Shown here in pieces: positions 46,897 through 58,726 of a stretch of 64,000 nucleotides of DNA. A program made the translations under genes and the position numbers. The notes under the pieces were generated by a model, which was not told the DNA's origin, made no database searches, and saw only the letters and a list, made by a program, of their open reading frames with translations. The first letter of the stretch is position 1. Each line of letters starts with the position of its first letter. The stretch lies in NCBI GenBank assembly GCA_949126835.1, contig OX421498.1, forward strand, positions 28,935,081 to 28,999,080, read 5' to 3'. Source of the DNA: Anisus vortex (Eukaryota; Mollusca; Gastropoda; Planorbidae).

Positions 46897-48262
46897 GTCT
46901 AGACTGAATAAACAGTAGGACTCCAATATTCGTCTGTGTTGATATTCATCTTTTTTTCTTTTAAATTCTTCACGTTTTTTTTTTGTTTTTTTTTTTTTTT
47001 GTTGTTTGTTTGTTTTTAACCTAATGAGGGGCCTAATCAAAATGGGTGCTTATCGTTGTTCCAAACCAATTTTTAAAAAAAAAATTTAAAAAAATTACAT
47101 TTGTCATCAAAACCTAAAATCACAATAACAATTTTTGACGCCTATATAATGTAAATCTTTATCAGTTTTCATACAGATAATGTATTCACAAAAAGTGATC
47201 AATTAATATGCATTGTAAATGTAGGCCCTAAGCTTATTTACAATGATTTCCTAAATCGATTTCCCAAGAAATTTTTATCTATTAATGAATAGATGGACGA
47301 TAATAGCTTTGTGAACGTATGTAACCATATTTTGTGTGTGTGTGTTAATTTCAATGGAGAAAATTTGATATTTACATATATTTTTTTGGTATTGATTCCT
47401 TTGTCAGAACGGATTAATGACGAAGTGGAGCTCCACTGTACCCATATACTCTAGAAATAATTATGTTAGATGGAAATATAAGAAGAGCATTCCGAATGAG
47501 CCTAACAAATCTGTTGGCCAGGAAAATTGTCTTAAAACAAAACAAAGACAAAAAAAAAAATTTTTTTGACAAAAAGAAAAAAAAAGAAGAATACAATAAA
47601 TAGAATAAAATAAATAGGTCTCAACAAGTTGATCATACGCCAAAATATGACAAGGTGAACTTGATTAGAAGAAATACTACACCCCTACAATAGCCTACCT
47701 AGTAAATCTTCAAATAAATGTGCAGGTCTTTATTCACCCCCCCCCCCCCACTTCATTTCAAAACACCACCAAAGAAAATGTGTTATTTGCCTCGACCTCC
47801 TTTCTGTGGCCGCTATGTCGTCTCTTATTCTCCTAAATATTTGGCCAAACGACTAAAATTTGTGACAAAACTTAAAAGTGCAGATTAAAAGTATTTCAAA
47901 CACTGATCTGATCATTAAAAAAACTTTAAAAAAAAATTCAATGTACAAATATTATAATTGAAAGCAGCAGAGAAATCTATAGTCTACCCCCCCCCCCTTA
48001 TCTCGCCCCACGTATACACTTTATCTTATGGGATTTCCTAAATCAACTTTTTAACATTTTCGTTTCAGTGGTGGGGGGCCGACCAACTTAAGTACCTACC
48101 TTGGTCTTGGTATGAGGCGCGTAACTTGGTCTTGCTTTATAAAATACAGGATGAAGCGCGCAACCTCCCCCCTCCACCACCCCCATTTGTGCACACATCC
48201 CTTTCTGCTCATCAGGAAGACGCACATACTTTACATTAAGCCTTCCTGCAAATAGTATGCAT

Positions 48263-48296
<34 letters not shown>

Positions 48297-48646
48297 TAAT
48301 ATAATTTAGTATACATACGGACACACTTTATACAAAAAACACATACATACACACACACATACAAAGACACACACACACACGCTTACACCCTGTTTTGCTA
48401 ATGTTTTTTTTGTTTGCTTAGTTCTTGTAATTCGATCTTGTCACTAAATGTGTTCTTTGGTCCAGTTTGACATCAAACTAACTGTATCAAGTATTCCACA
48501 TGATAAATAGTATTTTTAATAAAATAATAAAATGTTTTATTTTCATTTTTTTTATTGCATTTATTGTATGGTCTACTTTTTTTTAATACATTTTTGTTTG
48601 TTTATTTTTGTTGTATTCTTTTTTAAAAATGTATTATATAGAATCT

Positions 48647-48721
48647 AACAGCTCTATTGTTCATATCTTCTTCACAATCTATTAAATAGATTGTGAAGAC
48701 GATCTGAACAATAGAGCTGTT
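48647..48721. repeat. 75-bp near-perfect palindrome
   Basis: Two 37-nt arms with a single-base centre at 48684; by eye 35 of 37 positions pair (mismatches at 48664/48704 and 48668/48700). The outer ends read aacagctctattgttca and its complement. It has no coding content. Confidence 0.9.
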
Positions 48722-49611
48722 GGAAAAACGTTTATAATCTATTTATACACAAATATTCAAGTAGTTTAGAGTTTGATTGTTAAAAAATAAATAATAAAGT
48801 TGTTGGTGTAGTCTTATTGATGTGTATATAAACAATAATGGTTTTAATAAATTGTTTTTTCAATATACAATTAATTTGTGATAATAAGAAAGTTTGGATA
48901 GCACGATAGCACTGTGCCTCCTCCACCATTCAATATTAGCAATACTAATTACACCCCTACCACCCAACGTCCTTGGAAATTTCGGTTATATAAACGTTGC
49001 ATAATGGTAAACAAATTAGGTGGCGCCCATGTAAAAGCTCCATTACAACTAGAGAACTAAGCGTAAAAAAAAATAACCATTGACTGTATTCTATTCAGCA
49101 CTCAGTTTCACAAGTAGAACCAATGCTAGTGGAAACATCTTTTTTTACTCGCTTTCAGATCGCAGCTGCCGTATAATTCACCATTGCACAAAAACCCTTC
49201 GAAAGATGGCCATGACCGCACGTACTATTAATTTTTCAAATGGTGCCATAGATCGAATTATAATAAGCTCCCTTACCTGTTAGAACCAATAAGCACCCAC
49301 CCTATGACGATAATAGGAACACCTTAATTTAAGACACCGTAGATAACGTTTTACATTCTGTAATTTCGTTTTCCCTTTTCTTGTCCGATTACCACTTCAA
49401 ATTGTCGCCATTATCACCGTAAGTCAAGGAGAAGATTACAGCTTACTTTATAAAAGCTAGTATTTATAAATCTAATGTTGAAACTTTTTTGGGGTTAACT
49501 CTTAACCAACCCCCATGACAGCTTCTTGACCTGTTTTTCTTTTATATTCTATCTAGGTTTTAGTCTGTTTGTGTTTTATGGACACTATAAATCGTTTTTA
49601 TACAATGGGTT

Positions 49612-50375
49612 TTGGTTGTGTGATGTTGTGGTGTAATGTGTGTGTTTGTGTGGTGTTAAGGTCTAGTGTGTGTGATATGGTGTGGTGTTGTGTTGTAGTG
49701 TGTGTGTGGTCTTCTGGTATGGTATAGTATGTGTGTGGTGTTGTGGTGTAGCATGTGTGTGGTGTTGTAGTGTGGTTTGGTGTGATGTGGTGTGTATTGT
49801 GGTGTTTTTGTGTAGTGTGTGTGATGTGGTGTGTGTGTTGTGGTGTGGTGTGTTTTTGTGTAGTGTGTGTGTGTTGTGGTGTGGTTTGGTGTATTGTGTG
49901 TGTGATGTGGTGTGTGTGTTCTGGTGTGTTTTGGTTTAGTGTGTATGATGTGGTGTGAGTGGTGTGGTGTGTTTTGGTGTAATGTGTGTGTGTGATGTGG
50001 TGTGTGTGTTGTGGTTTGTTTTGGTGTAGTGTGTGTGTGATGTGGTGTGTGTGTTTTGGTGTGGTATGTTTTGGTGTAGTGTGTGTGATGTGGTGTGTGT
50101 GTTGTGGTGTGGTGTGTTTTGGTGTAGTGTGTGTGATGTGTTGTAGTGTGGTATGGTGTGTGTGTTTGGTATGGTGTGTGTGGTGTAGTGTGTGTGATAT
50201 GGTATATACTGTGTTGTGTTGTTGTAATGTGGTGTGTTTGTGAAGTATGTATGTGGAGGTTGTGGTGTAGTGTTTGTGGTGTGTGTGTGTGGAATGTGTG
50301 ATGTGTTGCAGTGTGTTTTGTGGTGTTGTGGCGCATTGTGAAGTAGTGTGTTTGTTGTGTTATATGATGTGTGAT
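49612..50375. repeat. G/T-strand-biased minisatellite, about 45-bp imperfect units
   Basis: The plus strand is almost devoid of C and poor in A. A loose unit contains gtgtgatgtggtgtgtgtgt, then ggtgtgttttggtgtagt. The minus-strand open frame rich in His and Thr and the plus-strand Cys/Val frames are artefacts. Confidence 0.93.
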
Positions 50376-52949
50376 GAGTGCAAACACGAGTTTTCTGATG
50401 TTGACATGTTCATTTAAAAGCGAACTAAGATCTGAGTTACATTACCACACACACACGCACTGTTTTTCAAGGTGATCTACATATATGAATTGATAGTATT
50501 ATATCTCGTCATATATGAGCTGCACAAACAGCCCGACAAACTGATACATTGAAATATTCTTTAGAAAGAAACTTGTTAATACATTAAGCTCTTATCTAGG
50601 TCGTGTTACCGAGTACATCTTGTTTGTCCCTAATAGATAAAAAAACAACACACTTCACCCCATTTTATATATTCAGGGCCCCCCACAAGACTATGTAGCG
50701 CCCCAGGGCAAAATTTCCAGCGGCGCCCCCTTGCATACTGTAACTGCTTTGTTTAGTGCAATATTTAGGCTATATTTGCCGTCCCTAGATGTGTCGTCCC
50801 CGGGCATATGCCCCCTCTGCCCCCCCCCTCTCTATGTGTGGCCACTGTATATATTGCACAAATACTTTACACTGGAGTAGTCCCACGTATAAAGTACACT
50901 CTGATGGCTGGAGCAGCCAGTAACTATTAAGCCTAAAAGAGCACTTGCTTAGAACATCAAGGGAAGAGGTGCACCACAGAAACTTATCGCAGTACCAATT
51001 TATCATAGCCATGGCCTCATATGGCACAATACTGCAAATGGAGTAAACGGGAAAAGATGTTGTACAAAATGTAAACCTATGGTTTAATTTAAAAAAAAAT
51101 GAAGCGAATGCTGCTGAGGAATTTTTTGTTAAATACAAAAGTAGCCTACTTGCTTGAGTCAACATATTTGCAATATTTTGTATTTGTTCATTTATTTGTT
51201 GAAGTTGTTGTTGTTTGATTGTGTGGTTATGTTATATCGAGCTATGTGTGTGAGAGAGAGAGTTTATGAGAGCGAGAGAAAGGAAGGCAGGGAAGAAGAG
51301 ATACACAGTCAAAATGTGAGACCATGCTGTCTTCTATGACGAGATTCTATGAAAGTGAGCAAATCTGAAAATGTCGTAGATAAGCATACAAAGGCAGAGA
51401 TAATTTATATGGTCGAAGAAGTACAAAATTCAAAATGTAATAAAAAATTATTTTCTAAGTTACTTTATTACAAAGAAATTATCGTAGGCTCTATGTCAAT
51501 GATCTGAATGAGGGATGCGCTTACATAACCTGAAATAAAAAAAAAACAAACTAGTATTTGTAAAATTGATAACAAGTGTTCCATATGTAAATTTACGTTA
51601 ATACGGCATGAAAACAAAGTTTTAAAAAAGAAAAAAAAGGAAAATTTAAAAAAAATATATTTTTTCACAAAATTAAATTTAATCATCTAGATTTTAGTCT
51701 ATCTCATTTTTATTGGTTTGTTGAGTAGGCCTAATTTTTTTCTCACAAAGACAAGAATGTTAGCCTTAAAATTGATGCATAACAAATATTTTTTCTGATG
51801 TAGGCCCTATACGCCTACACATTTCGAGTGCAATTCGTACATTCATGTAATGTTACTAGGTTTCCCAAATTATTTTTTTAGATATGGGAATAGTTAAAGT
51901 AAAAGCCTACAAATTAGGCAAAAACACACAAAAAATGTATTTTATAACATTTAACTCTAAATTACTGTCACCACTTCCCTAAATTTACGGATTATCCTAC
52001 AAAAAAATGATGTAACAATAATTATAATAATAGTGCTTGTACAGCGCATTATTATCCCGTTGATGACAGTTACATAGTACAAACAACGAAGAACAGACGA
52101 AAATGTAGGCCCTATTCATGTAGGCCTACAGGTGAATACTGCTACTGGAATAGGTGAGTCTTTTAAATTTAAAATATTTATTGCATCACTTGATATTCAC
52201 TAAATGTTTCTCCCTCCTTCATAATGTTTCACAAAAGTTTGTACCCCATCCTTGATGTGGTCAAGTCAATATTACTGTTTATGATAATTAATTCACCACA
52301 CAACAGTTAAGATTATGTTGCGAAAGCTGCGAAAGCAAAAAATAATGATTGTACAAAATTAAAAGGCCTATATAGTATATAGGTTTAGCAGTATAAAATG
52401 TTTGTATCAAAAACGTTGCATGTTGCAAGGTGCACGCTATACTAATTGGCTTACTAATCAAATAATAATTTCATCCGTTTTTAGAAATGTAAAGCTGTTA
52501 ACACAAGAAAACTATTATAATCTTGATACTTTGGTAAAACATATCTTATAATAAACTATAGTTCTGCCTTATATGCGATATAGCTTAATCTATTATTGTG
52601 TCGCAATGCAAACATGCAATCAATTATTTAGTAAAACAAAAAAAATGCCAAAAAAACTGGTAACTTTTTAAAGAATTTGTCCCGGTGGATGGACAAAATT
52701 GGCGTGCAAATTTAGATTTGTCAGAAAATATGTTTAAGCCTTAACGTTGTAGGCTAAAATTAGTTATCAATTATATACAAAACTCTTCTAATTTTCAAGT
52801 AAACGTACTAAATGTGAGTAGTAATACAAAAATGAATTGTTCAAAGAATTACACAATTCGTATTTTTACTTATTAATGAAAACTTGCACCCGACAAAATT
52901 TAATAATATTAATATTACAATTGTAACAATTACCTTTGAATTACTGACG

Positions 52950-53000
52950 CTCCTTCTAGGCCCATAAAGATTATTGCGACCTACGCTCATCCGTAGTCTG
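52950..53000 (-). mobile_element. LINE/SINE 3' tail fragment
   Basis: On minus it contains gcaataatctttatgggcct then agaaggagcgtcagt, the shared tail of the LINE and SINE family 2. Confidence 0.55.
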
Positions 53001-54639
53001 AGTCTAGTCTAGCATTTTAAATAGTGTTTTTATAATTTTAAGTTACTGCTATTCTTCTTCTTCTTCATGTTTTTGTGGATGCCCCGTTGTACCCGAGGAA
53101 AGAGTCTACAATTTGAGATGTAATGTTCAGGTAACCCATTCCAGGCCCAGTTGCCACTCGGGAAAAAAAGTAATTTTACTTAGGCCTACTCATAAAAAAT
53201 AGGCTAATAAATTATATTGACTATTATAATAAGCCCAATCGTAGTTATCCAAACTATTGTACATCTCTGACCTAAATATTTAAATGTAGATTCACAACCA
53301 TTTTTTACTAACTTTCACTACAAGTGTAAAATCTGCTGTTCAAGAGAGGGTAGTTACGCCTCTTACAACCTCTTAAAATTTTTATGTTTTTATTAATTAT
53401 TTCTTGTTTAGGCCTAAGCTAAAATAGCCATGTTTCACGTTTCAATACTCTTGAATATTTACATGAGTTGAAGTAGCAGTGTACTTAAGAGTATGACCAG
53501 ACTATATGTATATGTGTATTAGACTTGTGCTTGATATTATCATGCATGGCCCATGACTGCCCCTATAAGAGTGAAGCAGCCTAACACACTAATTATCATA
53601 GGCCCTAGGCCTAATGTTTAAATTGGTTAATTTCTGGTAATGGAAGTTTTGATAGTCCCTAATACTAACAATAAAATGTGAGTTTGTGACTGGGGGGAAA
53701 AGGTCATGTCACATTTAACAAAAAATGATTATATAATATATATATATATAATTTCATATCGATCATAATCTATTAACTGCATTCTGAGATAGGGATGTCA
53801 AATACAAATCGGGAACCGGATTGCCCATTTTGAAAATGTAACTGGTGATTATAGGCTTTGTTGGAAAGTAGCCTAAAGTTTTTTTTAAAAAGATTCCGGT
53901 AGTTTTATTTGCATTAATCAGTTCATCAAATTACTAATGTTAGAATTCTTTTTTTTTTTTCAAATGTTGGTTGAGACCTTTCATTTTTTTAAAGGAATTC
54001 CTCTTTTTTAAACCAAGTTCTGACTTTTCCATCAAAATGTTCCTTTTTTTCTTATTGTTCCCCTTAAAAAAAACCAACTAAAACGAACATATTTGAATGA
54101 ATTAAACTTAGACTATAATCCATGAGCAGGGCATACATAAGTGATATTTATATATGTTACACCCAGATAGTGTCATCGCTTAGTTCTTGAAATGAGCAAC
54201 ATTTTAGTTGTTTTATAATAGTTTGAAGTTTTACTTAAGGCTAAATATAATAATTATAGTTTAGGTTCGTCGCTAATAAAATCTTTATTAGGTTTACTCT
54301 GTTGAATTTAATATTGTATTTCCCCCCCCCCCCCCCCATCCGAATTCTTTTCTTCAAAATTACATAGAAAAAAAAATGTATAACAAGGTCTTTTAGGTAG
54401 TAGGCCTTTTCTGTGTATTATGTTTTGATGCTATGGCCATGGCTATTTTTATACTTATAGACTAATGTCAAATAGCTAAACAATAATATAGATTTACAGC
54501 TAATAAAAAAACAGTGACAAACAAATCATTTTTTGGCTAAATATAGTTAAATATAGAATAATAGGCAATAGCCTATAAATAAACTAGGCCTACTTCATTC
54601 GTGGTAAATATCTAACCCAAACTAACATTGCAAATTACT

Positions 54640-55350
54640 TATGATTAATAATGATCGATAAATCATCTTGGAATCCACATATTGATGACGTAATTAAAAA
54701 ATCTAACAAAACAGGCTTCATAAAAAGGAACTTTTATAAATGTAATAAGAATATAAAACTAAAATGCTATCTCACATTAGCTAGACCTATACTATACTAG
54801 CATATGCACAATCTGTATGGGACCCATCAACTTAAGAAAACATTAAAAAATTAGAGCAAATTCAGACAAGAGCTGCAAGGTTCAGTACTAGTGAATATTC
54901 ACAACTGACAAGAGTAACACCAGTAGAAAAAAATAAAAAAACTATGATATGCAAGGTTAATTACTAGTGAATATGCACAACTGACAAGAGTAACATGAGT
55001 TGTGAAATTACTAAACCTAGAGACATTTAGAGGACAGAAGGAGCAAAGAGAAAAGTAGTAATAATACATAAAGCATTAAACTCTATAGGATATAACACAA
55101 TAACAATATGTTGCAATGCTCAGATAAACATAATTACAAAAACTTTCCTTATCTCTTATTTGAGAACAAATGCATATAAGTAATCTTTCTTCAAGAGTGG
55201 CATCCGGGCATGGAATGGGTTGGCTGAACAAACCAGGAAATCCGGTAACTTAACATCATTTACAACACGGATAAGAGTGCAAGACTAGACTCAGACCAGA
55301 CACAATAGTCTTCTTTATAGGAGCGTCTGTAATATATAAGATGAGAAGGG
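54640..55350 (+). mobile_element. CR1/Jockey-like LINE, 5'-truncated and mutated
   Basis: Segments of the reverse-transcriptase C-terminus can be read in shifting frames: SSWNPHIDDVIKKSNKTGFI, YKCNKNIKLKCYLTLARPIL, AYAQSVWDPST, then ENIKKLEQIQTRAARFSTSE after a stop. Near the end comes SFFKSGIRAWNGLAEQTRKS. Stops and frameshifts disable it. The 3' end is atagtcttctttatag plus gagcgtctgtaatatataag. Confidence 0.85.
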
Positions 55351-55454
55351 CAAAAAGTGTAACCTTCATATTATTTATATCTTTAGGTTGAGTCAATGAA
55401 CTTTAAGCACAAAAAAATATATTTTCCTATTTACATTTGGTCTGGTCATATTCT

Positions 55455-55615
55455 AGAGGCCGGCTGGTCCTGCGGTTAGTTCACTGGACCGTCAATTGAA
55501 TAGTCGTAGGTTCTATCCCTGCCGTCAACCAATCCCTGCCACCCTGCAGGAGTTTTGGGCCTAGTGGACGTAATAATCTTCTATCTAGAAGGAACGTCTG
55601 TAAAACTTATAAGAT
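55455..55615 (+). mobile_element. SINE family 2, full-length copy
   Basis: The head ggccggctggtcctgcggtt includes an A-box-like region; taggttctatccctg is the B box. The middle reads ccaatccctgccaccctgca. The tail taataatcttctatctagaa plus ggaacgtctg and an ataag-rich end mirrors the LINE tail 270 bp upstream. Confidence 0.85.
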
Positions 55616-55874
55616 AATAAGAATTGGTTTAAAAAAAAATGATGTAAACATTCCTATTCTGCAACAATATGTCACTAGAATAGTGTAATTATAATGCTTA
55701 ATGGAATTTTTTAAACGGCTGCTTCACAGGAAATGGTTCTATTTGGTCTGATGGGGATAATTTTTTCTCATACATACGGCCTAATTTATTTAAAAAAATG
55801 TTCCGACTGTTCTCCCACACTTATTAGTAAGTTGAATAGTAGTTTGTTTTTTCTTATTTGCGCATTTTCATAGA

Positions 55875-56060
55875 ATGGGAGATGAGCTAAAAGTATGTCC
55901 AGAAGGCTTAATACTGCAACCTGTTATGGCTGATGAAAACCTTCAAGCAGAGTCTGATTTGTCATCCAACAGGTCTGACATTGGCAGCTTTACCCATCAC
56001 AGCATTGTGAACATAAAACATGATGCTGATAGTCAATCAGGAATGAATCCTGAATTTCAG
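55875..56060 (+). CDS. bHLH transcription factor (SOHLH/TCFL5-like), exon 1
   Basis: The ATG at 55875 has A at -3 and G at +4, a good initiation context. It codes 62 residues starting MGDELKVCPEGLILQ and ends at TTT CAG|GTAAAG in phase 0. A splice-acceptor-like ttttcatag ends one base before the ATG, so a non-coding 5' exon may lie upstream. This is the first of eight exons whose phases all match and which end in a complete bHLH domain (exons 61479 and 63264). The N-terminal 320 residues are polar, Ser/Gln-rich and without a recognised domain, usual for a transcription factor. Orthology is tentative; SOHLH and TCFL5 proteins act in germ-cell differentiation. Confidence 0.75.
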
Positions 56061-56174
56061 GTAAAGAATGGTAGCGTACCTCCTTTCATACTAAATATGT
56101 TATTATTATTTACTTGTTTAATATCAATGGATTTTCATACATATATAATATATATATAAAGTAATCTTTATGCA

Positions 56175-56445
56175 GGGTTTATATGGTTTGGGAAAGTTTG
56201 TGAAAAATGACCAAAGTTTGGAAAAGTTTGTGAAAACTGACCAAGGTTTGGAAAAGTTTGTGAAAACAGACTAAGGTTTGGAAAAGTTTGTGAAAACTGA
56301 CCAAGGTTTGGAAAAGTTTGTGAAAACTGACCAAGGTTTGGAATAGTTTGTGAAAACTGACCAAGGTTTTGAAAAGTTTGTGAAAACTGACCAAGGTTTT
56401 GAAAAGTTTGTGAAAAATGACCAAGGTTTGAAAAAGTTTGTGCAT
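56175..56445 (+). repeat. 30-bp minisatellite in bHLH intron 1, array A
   Basis: About nine units containing gtttggaaaagtttgtgaaa then actgaccaag. It opens with cagggtttatatggtttggg. A sibling array with the same unit lies at 57945-58305. Confidence 0.95.
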
Positions 56446-56469
56446 TTGGTTAAACTCCAAATCTGTATT

Positions 56470-57530
56470 CTTCTTCTTCTGCCTTCTCGTCCCTGAGGAA
56501 CAGGCGCCGATTATCGACGTCTGTGGTCCTTCCTAGGACATAGGCCGCCAACAAGGGTCCTCCAGGCATCTCTATCCTGGGCCAGTCTCTCCAGCTTCCC
56601 CCAAGTAAGGCCAAACTCCTTGGCATCTGCTTCCACATCTCTGCGCCAAGTGTTCCTCGGCCGGCCTCTTTTCCGTTTTCCCTGAGGGTTCCAGTTCAGA
56701 GCATGCCTTGTTGTGCTATAAGCAGGTTTTCAGAGTGTATGGCATGGCCAATCCATCGCCATCGTCTCTGGAGGATCTCTTGTTCCACTGGTTTTTGCTT
56801 TGTCCGCTGCCACAGTTGCAGGTTGCTTATCCTGTCTGGCCAATGAATCCCAAGAATCCTTCTTAAACAGTTATTTATAAAGGACTGGAGTTTCTTTATA
56901 TTCGTGGCCATGGTTCTCCAGGTTTCGGCTCCATACAGCAGCACCGGTTTCACCATGGTGTTGAAGATCCTGATCTTTAGGTTGTTTCTCAGGTGTCTGG
57001 AGACCCAGACATTCCTGAGTTGTTGGAAGGCCGTTCGTGCCTTTCCAACCCTTGTTTTTATATCAGCATCTGTCCCACCTTGCTTGTCCACAATGCTGCC
57101 AAGATAGACAAAACTCTCAACTTCTTCTAGTGCTTCCTCTTCCAGCATAATGGGTGCAGTACTTGTGGCATTGACCTTGAGGACCTTACTCTTCCCTTTG
57201 TGTATATTAAGACCAATACGTGCAGAAGTGGCTGCAACATTGCTAGTTTTCTCCTGCATCTGCTGTTGGGTATGAGAGAGAAGGGCAAGATCATCAGCAA
57301 AGTCAAGATCATCGAGTTGGTCCCACAAGGTCCATTGGATACCATTCCGCCTCTGGTGTGTGGATGTTTTCATCACCCAGTCAATGGCCAGGAGAAACAG
57401 GAAAGGCGAAAGCAAGCATCCTTGTCTCACACCGGTCTTCACCTGAAAAGCATCTGTCACCTGTTGGCCATGGACAACTCGGCAGGTCAATCCTTCATAA
57501 GAGTTCCTGATAATGTCCACAATCTTCTGT
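56470..57530 (-). mobile_element. RTE-type LINE insertion, 5'-truncated, 11-bp target duplication
   Basis: The minus-strand frame 57520-56696 encodes the reverse-transcriptase fingers-to-thumb region. Motifs include GVRQGCLLSPFLF, the catalytic FADD box (LDFADDLALLSHT) and YLGSIVDKQGGTDADIKTRV. The C-terminal block CLRRILGIHWPDRI plus LQRRWRWIGH follows. A frameshift near 56740 breaks the frame, but the remainder (NWNPQGKRKRGRPRNTWRRD) is readable in the next frame. The element is flanked by aaatctgtatt at 56459-56469 and 57531-57541. The 3' end is GAA-rich (cttcttcttct on plus). It is truncated before the first RT motifs and defective. Confidence 0.93.
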
Positions 57531-57944
57531 AAATCTGTATTATTTGCCTCAAATTATTCCAAGTGTACTAAAAAAAAACATACACACAAAATTTAACTTG
57601 GTCACCTTTATAAACTAAGACTTACTGATAAATAGTTTGTGAATGTTTCTCAAATGTGGGAATTTTGAAATATTTTTAGAGTAAGAAACCTGTAATACGT
57701 AATAAGTAAATTAATATTGGTCTAAAATTGCTTATTTTGTACAGAAGTGAGGACTTGCAATTTTGTTTATTGGGATAGGATTTTGTAATTAATTTACCAA
57801 ATAATTTATATATTTATGGTAGTCTAATTTTTTTTTTCAAATTGATTTTAAATTGTTCTTTTAAAATTTATTTAAGGACAGTTTTTATTTGTATTTAGAG
57901 AAATATATGCATAATCATTTCATAATTATGCTTGCTTGTTCAGG

Positions 57945-58305
57945 GCTCATACGGTTTGGGAAAACTGATTTGCTATTATACATTTCAAGTTTGGGAAAAT
58001 TGACTTGATATACATTTTAAGTTTGGTAAAAATTTGACCTAATATACATTTCCAGTTTAGGAAAGCTGGCCATGGTTTGGGAATGTTTGTGAAAACTGGC
58101 CAAGGTTTGGGAAAGTTTGTGAAAACTGGCCAAGGTTTGGGAAAGTTTGTGAAAACTGGCCAAGCTTTGGGAAAGTTTGTGAAAACTGGCCAAGGTTTGG
58201 GAAAGTTTGGGAAAACTGGCCAAGCTTTGGGAAAGTTTGGGAAAACTGGCCAAGGTTTGGGAAAGTTTGGGAAAACTGGCCAAAGTTATGGAAAGTTGTG
58301 AATTT
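57945..58305 (+). repeat. 30-bp minisatellite in bHLH intron 1, array B
   Basis: About eleven units containing gtttgggaaagtttgtgaaa then actggccaag, preceded by cagggctcatacggtttggg. Open frames on both strands are artefacts of a unit divisible by three. Confidence 0.95.
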
Positions 58306-58616
58306 TGCTAAAATGGAAGTCCTTTAGTACTCTGAACAGGCTTTCTTTATCTAAACATTTTTCTGTGCATTGGCATACTTTAAAAATATCCACACTGCCC
58401 CCCCCCCCCCCCCCCAATTTTTTTTAAAATTTGGACAATTTAAATACACTACCAGAGGCTTAAGATATTTCACATATATTGATATAAATTTGTTGTGAAT
58501 TTTGTGTAAAGGTTTTTAACATTTTGAGAACTTTAAAGTAATTTTAGAGTAAGAACCCTGTCATTGAAAACTTTGCAAGCTCCAGTTTTAATTTCACCAA
58601 TTGTTTGTCTACACAG

Positions 58617-58726
58617 GAGACTTCACAATCTATGGAGGAAGTCTACAAGCAGGGAATGCCAGCCTATTCCATACTACTGTATAGACCAACCTCAATAGGG
58701 GATAACCAAGATGGAGAACTAGAACA
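58617..58726 (+). CDS. bHLH transcription factor, exon 2
   Basis: The acceptor is ctacacag at 58609-58616. It codes ETSQSMEEVYKQGMPAYSIL and on to GELEQ. The donor was chosen at 58727 (GAA CA|GTTTAT) because it is the only nearby GT giving phase 2, which the next exon requires; it is a weak donor. Reading on reaches a stop at 58780, so an alternative short isoform is possible. Confidence 0.65.

Larger units (their letters stand above)
46905..54639. other. Non-coding DNA with simple repeats
   Basis: No gene is supported. It contains T, A and C homopolymers, a CA/TA tract (48258-48297), a 75-bp palindrome (48647-48721), a G/T-rich array (49612-50375), a repeat remnant at 50680-50830 (tagcgccccagggcaaaatt) and a LINE/SINE tail on minus at about 52950-53000. 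The open frame at 50785-51165 on minus has no recognisable domain. Confidence 0.45.

Noticed and set aside
48647..48721. microRNA precursor
   Set aside because: The hairpin has a one-base loop and near-complete pairing, unlike a Drosha substrate.
49656..50387. 243-residue His/Thr-rich open frame on minus
   Set aside because: It is the complement of the G/T-biased tandem array; composition follows the repeat and no domain is present.
50785..51165. 126-residue minus-strand frame
   Set aside because: No recognisable motif, ends in repeat-like CG-rich sequence, and no splice or codon evidence.
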